Assembly (NCBI RefSeq): GCF_019649055.1
Contig: NW_026570452.1
Coordinates: forward strand, 1 to 64,000
Direction of reading: 5' to 3'
DNA length: 64,000 nt
Source: Paramacrobiotus metropolitanus
Lineage: Eukaryota; Tardigrada; Eutardigrada; Parachela; Macrobiotidae
In this document: piece after piece, positions 22,502 through 32,303 of the stretch
Layout: every line of letters begins with the position of its first letter
Position numbering within the stretch: the first letter of the stretch is position 1
The notes under the pieces: generated by a model
What the model was told of the DNA's origin: nothing
Seen by the model: only the letters and a program-made list of their open reading frames with translations
The model's database searches: none
Translations under genes and position numbers: made by a program

Positions 22502-22558
22502 TAGGAGCTAACGTACGCACTGCTGTTGCTAACCTACGCAGTGGCTAGGCTACACAAT
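22502..22558 (+). promoter_or_regulatory. GTGGCTAAC boxes upstream of pPolB
   Basis: GCTAACGTACGCACTG, GCTAACCTACGCAGTG and GGCTAGGCTACACA follow one another about 90-145 bp before the pPolB start (22413, -). They share the consensus of the arrays at 9807 and 17560. They overlap the 3' end of the neighbouring minus-strand gene. Confidence 0.5.
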
Positions 22559-23886
22559 AGTTGACAGGAAAGTTTAACACCTGACACTGCTGACGCACGT
22601 ATTCAATGCTTGCAAAGCATGTAAAAGAACAATCAGAATACACAGGCATCAGTTCAATTAAAATGCTGTAAAAACTGGTAGCATGCAGTTCGGTTAACAT
22701 GGAAAACAATTGGTCTTCCGTCGGTCCAACCATGTCCTTCGAGCGCGCAGCATGGACGGCTTCTATAGCCAGGTAAGCCCGGAAGTCGTTCCAAAACTCC
22801 TGCGGCAGCGCTAAAAAAATGAAGAAATAATTTAGTTAGTTCTTGCCGTTGTAGCCAATATAACAAATACATTTTACCATAAAAAAATTAGATTCAGTGA
22901 ACATTGAACGGGAAAATATGAACATCGAACTGAACGGAAATGAATTTTGATGAACATTGAACTTTAATGAACATTGAACTTTATGAACGTTGAACTGAAC
23001 TTGTTGAACAATGAACTGAACTTGAATGAACTTGTGACCTTACGTTTGATCCCATGGGAGAACCCCGGGAAGAGCTGCGGGAGGAGCTCGTACCAGTTCT
23101 TGCCCCGGAGGCGCTGGAGGGTAGTCTGGCTGATCTTGGGAGTGGCTACGCTGCGATGGTTGTCGCCCACGCGCGAAATCCGCAGCTGCAGGTGCTTGCC
23201 AGAGATCCAGGCGGCGTGCAGGGTGAGAGAGAACTCTTTTCGAAACGACGGGCTGGCTAGCTCTTTCCTCTGGACAGGTGGCGACGGACTGCGGCTCAGG
23301 GCTTCGCACTCGGCGGAGAGGAGAAAGCGCAGCACTGCACGCAGCTCGCCCATGGTGGTGGCACAGCCGGCCCTCTCCTTCCCACGGCTGGTATGCAAGG
23401 TCGCGAACTGCGGGATGCCATTCTCACGGGTGATGTTGATCGTCAACGCTCGGCTTGCGCCAAAGTCACAGTGTCCACGTTGGCGAACATCGAAACCAAG
23501 CCGCCAGGTCGGACTTGGAGGAACTCGTGCAGCGATGCTTGTTCACCGAGCGAAAGTGGGGATGGGTTCATCGGAGGCGCTGGGTCGAACGCTGGCACCA
23601 GTTGGCATGGCGGTTGAAACAGGGTAGTATTGCTGGGTTCCGGCACATGGATAAGAACGGGAACAGGATCCGGTTCGAGCGGCGGCGGGGAGATGGCCTC
23701 GTAACGAGGCAGGAACTGCTCTTTCTGTGTATCCGGATCGACAAATCCCTCGCGCACTTCGGGAACCACACCAGCTTCCCGCAGGATCTCATCCACGATA
23801 TCGAATTCAGCGTTAAAGGACGCTACACTTTCATTAAAATTACGGCCCCAGGCCTCCCAATCCATTGGAGAAAGGTACTCGGACAT
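22545..23886 (-). CDS. unknown Polinton cargo protein, two exons, one frameshift
   Basis: ATG 23886 opens MSEYLSPMDWEAWGRN, followed by an acidic, proline-rich region. A one-base shift near 23445 leads to a folded-looking region (MGELRAVLRFLLSAECEALSR; KHLQLRISRVGDNHRS; RGKNWYELLPQLFPGF). Exon 1 ends at 23044 before GTAAGG; exon 2 (22810-22545) continues in phase with LPQEFWNDFRAYLAIEAV and ends at a TAG stop. The whole is about 370 residues. No family recognised. The intron holds a GAACATTGAACT minisatellite. Confidence 0.5.
22890..23036. repeat. degenerate TGAACATTGAACT minisatellite in an intron
   Basis: At least eight imperfect copies of a 12-18-base TGAACATTGAACT-like unit lie in the intron of the unknown gene. 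The second half alternates GAACTGAAC. No coding function is suggested. Confidence 0.6.
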
Positions 23887-24032
23887 TTTAGAGATTAGTA
23901 CAAACAAATAAATCGTGTAAGTCAAATATTACAAGTTTGTAATAGCAGATAACTACAAATAATTTACATGAGATCGAGTTCCAGTGGTGTAAGTCAGCAA
24001 CTGATTTTGCAGGTTGTAATAAATCGTATACG

Positions 24033-24070
24033 CTAGCAACTGGCTGGGTAGACTAGCAACTAGATGGGTA
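24033..24070. repeat. 20-bp-period direct repeat upstream of the unknown cargo gene
   Basis: CTAGCAACTGGCTGGGTA at 24033-24050 and CTAGCAACTAGATGGGTA at 24053-24070 are near copies, about 150 bp before the ATG at 23886. They are possibly related to the GTGGCTAAC boxes but less similar. Confidence 0.4.
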
Positions 24071-24270
24071 AAGTAGCTACGGAGCGTTGCTGTGGTAACG
24101 TTAAGTTTGTATGTGTATGCAAATACTTGTAAAAGTAAACTGAACTAACGTATGTGCGAGCACTTAATAATCCGTCAAACGTTAATTGAGACCGCAGTCG
24201 ACTGATTTTTATTAATTTCATTCAACAATGCTAGAAAAATAACACAAGTAGCGGAAAAACAACAAACAAA

Positions 24271-25188
24271 TTACATTTCCAAATCCGCAGAATCCTCGGA
24301 GCACGAGTTGCTCACATGATCCATTTCCCAATCCGGATCTACGAATAAAAAGAATTAAAAGCAAATTAAAAATAATTCAGCTTAAAAATCAAGTTTACCT
24401 TCTTCCAGCGCCTTGACGGCGGCTGCCATTTCTTCAGAATCCTTGGTGGATTCTTCTTCGAATTCTAGTAAAAAAATATAATTGATAAATAAAAAGGAAC
24501 GCAAGACGGTTAGATAGTAATTAAGAACATTAATAAAAATAATTACCAGTATCGGAAACATATAATTCCGATTCCTCATCGCTGCTGGAATCCTCCTGGA
24601 CGAGGTGTCCGGTCACTTGGATGTCGGTGTTGGGAAACAGCAGCTCCAGTGCTTCCTGACAGGACGAACTGCGGGTGATCGGGTTGTATCCGACATCCAG
24701 TACATCCAAAGGCAGGTTTCGGATCGGTCGGAAGTCATCCGCCGAGTCAAACAGGTTGTCCGGAAGGTGGAGCTGCCGGAGGGAGTGACAGTCACGGAGG
24801 GCCTCCAAGGCCGATCCGGAAAGAGCGTTGCCCTCCAAGTACAGCGACTGCAATGTCGCTTTACTGGGGAGATTGGCGAGCGATGTAAGGCCACACTTGG
24901 CCGCAGTGATGGATCTATAAATTTGCTTTTCATTTACTTACGTATTTTTATCAATTTTAAAATTTTTGCCGAATTATTTGAATATTTCAAAATTAATAAT
25001 GCAACTAAAACTCACTGGATGTTGGTGAACTGGGCGAGCAATGGCGTTGCTGGGATTTCCAACATCTTAAAATGATCAAAATACAACGTGGACGTCGTCG
25101 GCGCCAAGGTCTGCAGGTATGCCTCGACTTGGGCGGTGGCATCCTGAAAATGAGCGGCAGGAGCGGGATGGTCGGTGTTATTATCCAT
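24271..25188 (-). CDS. ANP32-like acidic leucine-rich repeat protein, four exons, intact
   Basis: Exons 25188-25016, 24914-24547, 24464-24399 and 24338-24271 join in phase to 224 residues with no disruption. LRR units run from about residue 45 to 140: STLYFDHFKM, LTSLANLPS, LQSLYLEGNAL, LRQLHLPDNLF, LDVLDVGYNPI, then a cap-like ALELLFPNTDI. A long acidic tail follows (EDSSSDEESE, EFEEESTKDSEEM, DPDWEMDHVSN). The layout of few LRRs plus an acidic tail matches ANP32/LANP nuclear proteins, which chaperone histones, bind PP2A and are host cofactors of some viral polymerases. U2A'-like proteins are an alternative, but the tail favours ANP32. A GTGGCTAAG box lies upstream at 25325-25339. Confidence 0.72.
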
Positions 25189-25324
25189 GGTAACACAATA
25201 CAGCAATAATTGTGAAAGTCCAAAACAAAAGATTTGCAGCTATTACGCAAAACCAAGCAAGTGAGATCGAATGTTGAATTTTGCTGCCGCATCTTCTTTA
25301 TATGCATGTAAACGAGTACAAAAT

Positions 25325-25339
25325 GTGTCGCTTAGCCAC
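25325..25339 (-). promoter_or_regulatory. single GTGGCTAAG box upstream of the LRR gene
   Basis: The reverse strand reads GTGGCTAAGCGACAC, nearly identical to the first unit of the array at 17560. It lies about 140 bp before the LRR gene ATG at 25188 and points toward it. Confidence 0.5.
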
Positions 25340-25582
25340 TAAGCCAATAAGGAATTTTTAAGTTTTTAATACAATATTTACGTGCCGAATGCGGCGCTTT
25401 CCACAATAGCTCACTACGTCTATTCCATTTTTTATTAAGCATTTACAGTTGTGGTGCACTACAGTAGTCGGCTTAAGTTATTTCGGCATAGATTATAGAT
25501 AATCGTTGCAGATCAGACGCTCACATCCTACCGCTCAAGAAACACATGCTCTGATTATCATTAGACATGTTGATGCAAAAGA

Positions 25583-27719
25583 CTAGCAAAACGAAATACA
25601 GACGCTGAGAAAAAATTGTCTTACAACAATAAAGTAGTAAAGAACGTATACGAAACTGGCTGTCGATAATCCCTGCATAAATTGCCGATATATATTAACA
25701 CCACTTTCAGCAGCTAGGGCACTTCGTAATAGTCCACCCGTTGGGCAGCGCAACTGAATGGCCACATCTTCCAGAATCTGTTCTTCCATGCTAACACCCT
25801 CGCCGAAAGTCAGTGGTTGTACGCGACAGACTTTTCGGCACTCTCCCATGTCCGCAGTAATTTCCTGAATCTCTTCCATGACCGGCTGAGGATGATTGTG
25901 GAACAGCGCGAAATCAGTTTCATGGACACACGATGTAATCATGGATGGGCGCGGCACACCGTTGAATGTCGATGAGGCATCACAGGTGAAAGCGCCATAT
26001 CCTCAAAGATCAGCCATTATCCCATTGACATCTCGGGCGACCAGCAGGATTTGACAATGCAGTCGATTCCGTCGCACGTATATCCCCATAATGCTGGAAT
26101 TGAACATCTCTGATAGCACGTAGAACAGCGGTTGAAACAGCCATAGACGCCGTAATTGATGTAATACATAAACTTGGTGGTTTCTCGTCCGATTTCTGTA
26201 AAGGGAGATTAACGTAATAATCTATCGACTTATAATACTTTTCTTGTACAGGAATTAATCATACCGGTTGCGCATCCACCACACGCCTAGCGATAATGTT
26301 GACAGCCAACGTAAATGCGGAAACGACCATGTAACGTCTGTGTTCGGCAATGATGCGAATTCCCAATTCAGACGGATAGTATTTGTTCAGGGCAGGGTTT
26401 ACTTGTTCATCAATCTGCAAATCAAAATACGCATAAATAAACCGCATCGCGACAATTTCCGCTCGCGCGGTGTTGTCGGATAGGCATAAAATTGATCAGG
26501 GCACATGACCCGACAATTCACAAAGTGCCGACAATACGGAAATGCAGGCGGTCTTCCCAGTCTTTCAAGCCCGCATGTGGGGGCATTCTCAAGACTGTTA
26601 AACGCAAACACAATATTCCCACCCCTTAACGGGCTAAGAGCAACATCTGGTAACGAAAAGTCGATAAATCGCATCTCAGCACCGTAAAAATCGTAAACTT
26701 TCGGAAGTTTCACAAAATACGCAAACCGAAAAACGATTTTTTTCCAGGTAGAGTTAGCTTAACCCGCCGAAAAAAAGCTCATACACTGTATTTAAAAGCC
26801 AAGACATGAAGTGCTTCTACACAGTGTACGAGTATGTGTTAGAGGATGACTCATCGACCAATATGCCAAGAAAACCTGTAATATCAAAAATTCGGCACAT
26901 ACCTCATCAAAATTAGTAGGAGCCCCAACTTGTCCGTGATATCCACCACCCAGATCCAGCATCGTCAATGGCGTTCCAGTTTCCTTAGTGTGATCGAACA
27001 ATTCGCAAACCCACATAATGGCCTTGGCGTAGGCATCCACGTTGGTGCATCCACTGCCGACATGGAAGCTGACCCCGATTACACTAAATTCCAGATCCTT
27101 GGTTACACCCAGTAAGCGCTTGGCTTCCTGCAGTCTGGCTCCGAACTTGATCCCCAGATTGCACACAGCCAGCGGGCCATCGGTACGAATACGGACCAGC
27201 AGCTTGCATCCAGGATGGAGACGTTTGATCGTTTGGGCTCGTGCAGTTCGGGCTCGTTGTCAAAAGTGGTCATGCGGGTATCGTGTTGACGTGTTCAGCC
27301 GCAAACTTGATGTGCGAGGATGTCTTGCACGGGTGAGCAATTATGATCCCGTTGGGATGAACGCCCAGCGACAGCTCTTTGTTGATTTCATTTTTGCTGG
27401 CACAATCGAATCTGGTTCGGAAGCTGGCCAAAGTTTGCAATACTCCGATGTCATCATTGCATTTTACAGCATAGAACGGTTCAACACGGGACAGCTTTTC
27501 TTTCCAGATACGGTGCTTGCTGACGACATCTCCCAGATTGACGATATAAAACGCATCTTCCTTTCATTGCGTATCAGACAGTTTAACTTGCTCATTGATA
27601 TAATCTTGCACGCTTAGGGTATTGGGATCGAACGTATTAATTTCCAGTAAATTATCTCCAGCTAGTACAACGTGTTGCGAAACGGAAGGGACTGAAGGAG
27701 TAGTAGAGGACAGTTGCAT
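25583..27719 (-). pseudogene. ornithine decarboxylase (PLP enzyme) cargo, disrupted
   Basis: Pieces in order on the minus strand match ODC end to end: N-terminus from ATG 27719, then DAFYIVNLGD and VEPFYAVKCND (PLP lysine), FDCASKNEI, HPCKTSSHIKFA, GVSFHVGSGC and LDLGGGYHG, then NPALNKYYPSELGIRIIAE, SAFTLAVNIIARR, YYINYGVYGCFN, WGYTCDGIDCIV and STFNGV. ODC makes putrescine, the first step of polyamine synthesis. Several frame changes, an in-frame TAA near 26010 and loss of the EPGR motif (EHRR here) suggest a pseudogene or an unspliced, error-prone model. Introns are likely near 26880-26790 and 26220-26270. The C-terminal 90 residues after STFNGV do not match the family. Confidence 0.75.
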
Positions 27720-27812
27720 CGCGGTCGTTCTGGATATGACCAACTCAACTATTGGATCTCGTAAAAAAATCAAGGAAACTGTGGAAAAGTGTAGTGCGTT
27801 AATCGGAAGACG

Positions 27813-27892
27813 GAAAGGCTTCGTACGACTTCGTACGACTAAGGATTCGCACGACAGGAAGGCTTCGTGTAAGGCTTCGTACGACAGGAACT
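27813..27892. repeat. GGCTTCGTACGAC repeat cluster upstream of ODC
   Basis: GGCTTCGTACGAC, CTTCGTACGAC, ATTCGCACGAC, GGCTTCGTG and GGCTTCGTACGACAGGAA occur within 80 bp, about 100 bp before the ODC ATG. TACGAC cores recur. A promoter or slippage origin is possible. Confidence 0.5.
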
Positions 27893-29195
27893 ATGGATAA
27901 TAAACTGATGAGGATAAATGGGGGGATAGGTAGATATGACTGGATTTCTTCTCGGAACGGGTATTTGCGGAGCTAACCTATAATAGAGCACATTTATTTA
28001 TTAGCGAATCAACATCATGTATTGTACGTACACTAAATTTCGAATTGTAATACAAAATAATTACAGAAAATATTAACATTTCGGTAATTAAAAAATTGAG
28101 AAAACCATTTTTTGTAGCTAACTCTCAAGCGAGCGTAATGGTTTTAATACAACTAAAATCATTAAACTGTGACATTTTTCGGGCCATTGACATCTTACGC
28201 TTACCAAATAAATGGTTCAGGGAAGGGAAAATTATGCTGGATAGCAAAATGCACCGTTCAGCTTTCTAAATAAGATCTCACTGCAACTGACAACAGTAAC
28301 ACAATTAAACTAATAAAAACAGTCCCGAACGTTAGGAGGCATTAATAATAAAATAAAATACTCAAACTTACTGAGAGGATATTTTTGGGCTGTCTGCTTG
28401 CTTGCACAGCATCTGTCTGCGGACCCATGGCATCGGGAATACCTTTAAAAACACACGGCAGCACATCGTCTTTCAGTCGTTTCTCCGCTCGCCTGGAACG
28501 ATCTGCATACGATAATGTGAGGAAACCTGTTAGCGAAACTCTCCCTGATTGGGCATACATCACACAAGTGCCATTCGCATTAGTATCCCATGGTGGCGTT
28601 GGGAATGCTCACACGAAATCCATTGAGAATTAATATGACGTAGATGACCAAATGTACAAACTCAAATTCAAATGAAAATGATTTCTCACCGGAAGTGGAA
28701 TGTTCGTGAAAGTAACCGCCTGCTCATGTGAGTTTCTTTCTACTCGCTGGAATTTTTATTTTCTCTTAATCCGCGCAGAAAAAATTTAAAAAAATAAACG
28801 TCGTATACACATCGCGAATTTCATAAAAAGCATCCGAAAAGAAATAGCTTTCCATAGCAGCATTAATCAAATAACACTATGATCAACAACAACTTGCGTA
28901 GTTTGGTGGTGGGATAATTCATTCAGACAAAGTCACAATAAGAGATAAAAATTCAAAACTGAAAGAAAAAACGAATGTCCTCCGCCATCCTTCCCTACAA
29001 AAAAAACCTACGATTAGTGACTGCCTGACTGTTATTGCATTTTTTCTCAGCATCGCGTGCGCATGAAGACTGCAAATTCTACCGTGAAAATTTTGCAAAA
29101 TTCCCATTCATTTCCATTTTAATTTCGGTCACACAAAATGATTTTCCCAGCACTATTATTGAAAAATTATGATTGAATAACAAAAAGGTCTTACG
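27893..29195. other. Polinton interior with no firm gene
   Basis: AT-rich sequence. The only coding-looking stretch is 28342-28563 on the minus strand (RVSLTGFLTLSYADRSRRAEKRLKDDVLPCVFKG), which could be an exon with donor-like CAG/TAAGT at its end, but I cannot join it to anything. Confidence 0.3.
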
Positions 29196-29654
29196 TTAGT
29201 TTTCTTCGTCTTCCTCGGTGTCCATCGCGTCCTCCCCGTCACTGCCCAAGCCCGAATCGGCGTCACTTTCGGCGGCCGGTTCTTCTTCTTCCGCCTGCTC
29301 TGGCATCCCGTCTTCGCCCTCGGGGGCATCCCACCATCCACCCGCCGGAGCCGGCTGGCCATCATTTGCTCCCCATCCCCCAGCGTCCCCATTCATCGGC
29401 ACTTCCTCCACAACAACGGGTGGCCATTCCGGCCCCCAGTCCTCCACAGCAGCCCCACCACCGCCGCCGGCCGCATTGACCGGCGCGGCCGCTTGCTCCA
29501 CATTCTGCATAGCAGCAGGCGCAGCATGCGCAGCGTTGAGCTGCTCCTGCAAATCCAACTGAAAATATTCGAGCTGCATAAGCTCGTCCCGTCGGAAATA
29601 TAGCAGCTCTATGACGCGGCGTTCAAAGTCGTCCTGCGGTATAAAGGGATCCAT
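29196..29654 (-). CDS. acidic GW/WG-rich low-complexity protein
   Basis: 152 residues, intact. The N-terminal 45 residues look helical (FERRVIELLYFRRDELMQLEYF). The rest is disordered, rich in Ala, Gly, Pro, Glu and Asp, with tryptophans in EDWGPEW, GGWGAND and GGWWDAP and an acidic end (AEEEEPAAESDADSG; TEEDEEN). Tryptophans beside glycine in an acidic disordered tail resemble Argonaute-binding GW/WG hooks. It could equally be an acidic activation or histone-binding protein. No homologue recognised. The GC-rich codon use is unlike the surrounding spacer. Confidence 0.6.
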   Translation of the reverse strand: MDPFIPQDDFERRVIELLYFRRDELMQLEYFQLDLQEQLNAAHAAPAAMQNVEQAAAPVNAAGGGGGAAVEDWGPEWPPVVVEEVPMNGDAGGWGANDGQPAPAGGWWDAPEGEDGMPEQAEEEEPAAESDADSGLGSDGEDAMDTEEDEEN

Positions 29655-29970
29655 GTTGCCGTCGTGCGACTTATTTAGGTTTTCTTAGGCTTTCTTAGGT
29701 TTCCAATTTCTTTAGTTCAATAAGTATTTTGATGAAATTTCAAAGGAAAAACGCGAAGAACAGCGGTAAACAAAAACGCAGTATGGACAAAATTTAAGGA
29801 TAAATACTGTGCCAGTTAATTTGTGACCGAGCTGTAACAAAAAAGTCGTGCACCGGGCACGATTTTTTTTCATTGTTTAACATTTGCTCTACTTTTACCT
29901 CATGGCATTGGGTAAGCGAATGCAAGCACACACCTACGACATTTTTAATTTTATTCTAATTGGTTCACAG

Positions 29971-30480
29971 TCAATTCCCGCCACTGAGTGCGAACAACAA
30001 ATGTACGGCTTCAAGCCGACAATCATGGCATTCAGTAGAAATAACCGAGACTGACTTTTCTATAAATCCCACAAATTTTCCACAGCGTTCACATTTCAAC
30101 TGGTTAACATTTTTCACATCAATAGCACGCGAAACTAACACAGCTTTTCCCTGCGAAACCGGTGGCGCACTTGATCCAGTTGACGGCGGCATTGTAGAAT
30201 TCCATGCAGGTTGAGCTGCTGTCGCTGGTGTAACCGCCGTGGGGTTCGTAGGCTTACGCTTCCCCGTAGGAACAACGGCTTTCAGGCGGGGCTCCCGCGG
30301 TTTTCTTTTTGGTGGACAGTTACTGCGCTGATGGCGTGGAAGTGCTCGCTGAAGCATTTCGGTGCGGCAGTTCTCACAGGTCACGCGGTTCTTGTTACTA
30401 TGAACTTCTTTGATATGGCGTTGCATATCATCTCTACGTGCAATAATTTTTCCACACTGTTTACATTGAAATTTAACCAT
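29971..30480 (-). CDS. C2H2-type zinc-finger protein, Polinton cargo
   Basis: ATG at 30480 opens a classical finger, CKQCGKIIARRDDMQRHIKEVH, followed by a second CENC...H and, after a basic Pro/Thr-rich linker with RKPREPRLK, a C-terminal CERCGKF...CHDC pair. About 169 residues, intact. Probably nucleic-acid binding in the nucleus. It lies next to the right inverted repeat, with a GTGGCTAAC box at 30603-30617 upstream. Confidence 0.7.
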   Translation of the reverse strand: MVKFQCKQCGKIIARRDDMQRHIKEVHSNKNRVTCENCRTEMLQRALPRHQRSNCPPKRKPREPRLKAVVPTGKRKPTNPTAVTPATAAQPAWNSTMPPSTGSSAPPVSQGKAVLVSRAIDVKNVNQLKCERCGKFVGFIEKSVSVISTECHDCRLEAVHLLFALSGGN

Positions 30481-30602
30481 GGTCACAAGTGTTAATTTCA
30501 AGGATACAGGTCGAAAATAGAAAATGCTGTTTTGAAATACGGTGATCTGGAAACTGAAGAAGAGCAAGAGTGGAATGTTTGCACCCGGTACCAGTGGTGC
30601 CG

Positions 30603-30617
30603 GGGTACGTTAGCCAC
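30603..30617 (-). promoter_or_regulatory. single GTGGCTAAC box upstream of the zinc-finger gene
   Basis: The reverse strand reads GTGGCTAACGTACCC about 120 bp before the zinc-finger ATG, pointing toward it and matching the consensus of the other boxes. Confidence 0.5.
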
Positions 30618-30693
30618 TAGGCCAATTACGTAATTTTGAATTTTGAATTTTAATATTCTATTGTTGTGCTTGGGGGGCGGGGCTTATCCGCAG

Positions 30694-30840
30694 CCAGCCA
30701 ATCACGATTTTTCTTTCCGAATTATCGAAATTATTTTTCCCACGCTGGAAATTCATTTTTTTAATTCGATTTTCTATTTATTAATAGAATTATTAATTCT
30801 AATTTTTAAAAAGTTGGCTGATAGAGCCGATCCTGCTGCT
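30694..30840 (-). repeat. right terminal inverted repeat of the Polinton (147 bp)
   Basis: Its reverse complement equals 8087-8233 with one mismatch seen. It ends in CCTGCTGCT, followed at once by TATATA. Confidence 0.93.
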
Positions 30841-30846
30841 TATATA
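30841..30846. repeat. right target-site duplication of the Polinton (TATATA)
   Basis: Exact copy of 8081-8086, directly after the right inverted repeat. Confidence 0.85.
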
Positions 30847-31316
30847 TATCTGCTCTACCGATTTATGTATCATACTTTTTGTTTTTGTACTTGTATTTTA
30901 CGAAAGCGCTATGCGCCGGAAAATCCCTGGCGCATAGAAGTGACCTTTATTTTATTCTGAATAATTATGCGGAATTTTTGTTTAACTTTTGCGGCTTTAG
31001 TTTAGTTTTATTGATTGTGTTTTGTAATTTATATACAGCAGTAGTTAAATTTAGCATATTTATTCAGTTAACCATTCTTTTCACTAGTTTTAACACTTAT
31101 AATGAAAACAATTTAATGAATAGTTCTGTTTAAATTTAACTAATTAGTTATTGAATTCGGCTCGGTTTATTTCACAGTATTTTACTGGACGTTAATATTA
31201 ATTTCATATTTTATATAATTAATTTTACTGCTAAATTGGTAACTAATTGTATAGCGTAACATCAGCGCGTCTTTGCACGGAGAAGTTGTCGATAACCTTA
31301 ACTCTTTTGCGTGTAG

Positions 31317-31547
31317 TTGCTGGAGGAAGTGGGTTTCGTGCACGTGAAAGCCGACGACCGGACGCAGCAGTTCATCAGTGTGCTGCACAATGAACTGCGC
31401 AAATTCGAGCCGTTGGAGGCGGAGTTTGTGGAGCAGTTCTCCCGCGAGGACTACGAGCAGATCGTCAGCGGATGGAACGCCAAGGTGGGCCGCTGTCATG
31501 CCGGCGATCAGGCCTGGGGACTGTTTATTGCCGAAAAAGATGCATGA
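31317..31547 (+). CDS. phosphoethanolamine N-methyltransferase, last exon
   Basis: After GTGTAG the exon continues in phase from exon C (7845) and ends at TGA 31545-31547. It encodes LLEEVGFVHVKADDRTQQF, FSREDYEQIVSGWNAKVGRCHAGDQAWGLFIAEK, the conserved C-terminus of the family. Because phase and splice sites are intact on both sides of the Polinton, the host gene may still be expressed if the 23.5-kb intron is spliced. Confidence 0.92.
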   Translation: MLEEVGFVHVKADDRTQQFISVLHNELRKFEPLEAEFVEQFSREDYEQIVSGWNAKVGRCHAGDQAWGLFIAEKDA

Positions 31548-32303
31548 TTTTTCAGGCGGTATTATTTGGTTCCGGTGTGTGTTTGGTTTGGACGCTCGTT
31601 AGTCTTTAGTTTTCTTTGGCGTGCTATTGGTGTGAATGGCATTATGGCTGTGATTCTCGGGTGTTGCTGGGCAATGGGCAGATGGGAAAACAAATAAATT
31701 CGCGAATAAATAAAATTTAGTTTGTGGAAAAAAACATAACGTTTAAGGTGGAAAGAAAATACAGTTAAAATCAAACTTAATCGACATTCATGAATAAAAA
31801 ATATTTTCAGATATATATGATTAAAATCTAATATTTTGGGAAACACAAAAACTGGATTAAGGTCACTTCGATATGCCCGGAGATTCCGGGCGCGTTCGTA
31901 AATTAACAGGGAAATAAAATCAAGGAATAAACCAAAAATTTATATATTTCTCCAAATAAAGTAATTATAAAATACTAAAGTGCATTAATTGGATAATTTC
32001 TCAAGAAACCGGATAACAATTACACTGCTAAACTTGCAATTAAAAATACACCGAATTGAAATTAAATTAATACACGTTAAAAAACGGATTTCCACTGCAG
32101 CTGAAGTTGTTGAACGGATGTCAGTTTATCAGTTTTAAGTGCGTCTTGCGTGCCCTTCAATGGTTTCCCGTACTGCATGAGGGGAAAACTAAAGGCCCCA
32201 TGCGAAGTACGGTGTTGGGTGCTAAGCGAGTTACTAAAATCAGTAATTGTAACATCGTAACCGTTTTATGAAAATCTGATTTTCACTGACTTTCAAAACT
32301 TAG
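31548..32303. other. AT-rich spacer
   Basis: I see no coding exon or repeat of note between the methyltransferase stop and the next gene. A short GC-rich palindrome (GCCCGGAGATTCCGGGC) lies near 31874. Confidence 0.4.

Larger units (their letters stand above)
8087..30840. mobile_element. complete Polinton/Maverick DNA transposon, 22,754 bp
   Basis: The element is bounded by 147-bp inverted repeats beginning AGCAGCAGG and ending CCTGCTGCT, with a 6-bp TATATA target duplication. The interior carries the diagnostic set: retroviral-type integrase, protein-primed PolB, FtsK/HerA-type ATPase, adenain-like protease, and major and minor capsid proteins. It also carries extra cargo (TBP-like, PC4-like, BIR, LRR/ANP32-like, ODC, GW-rich, zinc finger). 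It lies inside the last sampled intron of the methyltransferase gene. Near-identical repeats and a perfect duplication suggest a fairly recent insertion, although several genes are frameshifted. It is somewhat longer than the 15-20 kb usual for the family. Confidence 0.95.

Noticed and set aside
29218-29562. 114-codon Ser/Pro-rich + frame
   Set aside because: Antisense shadow of the acidic GW-rich gene.
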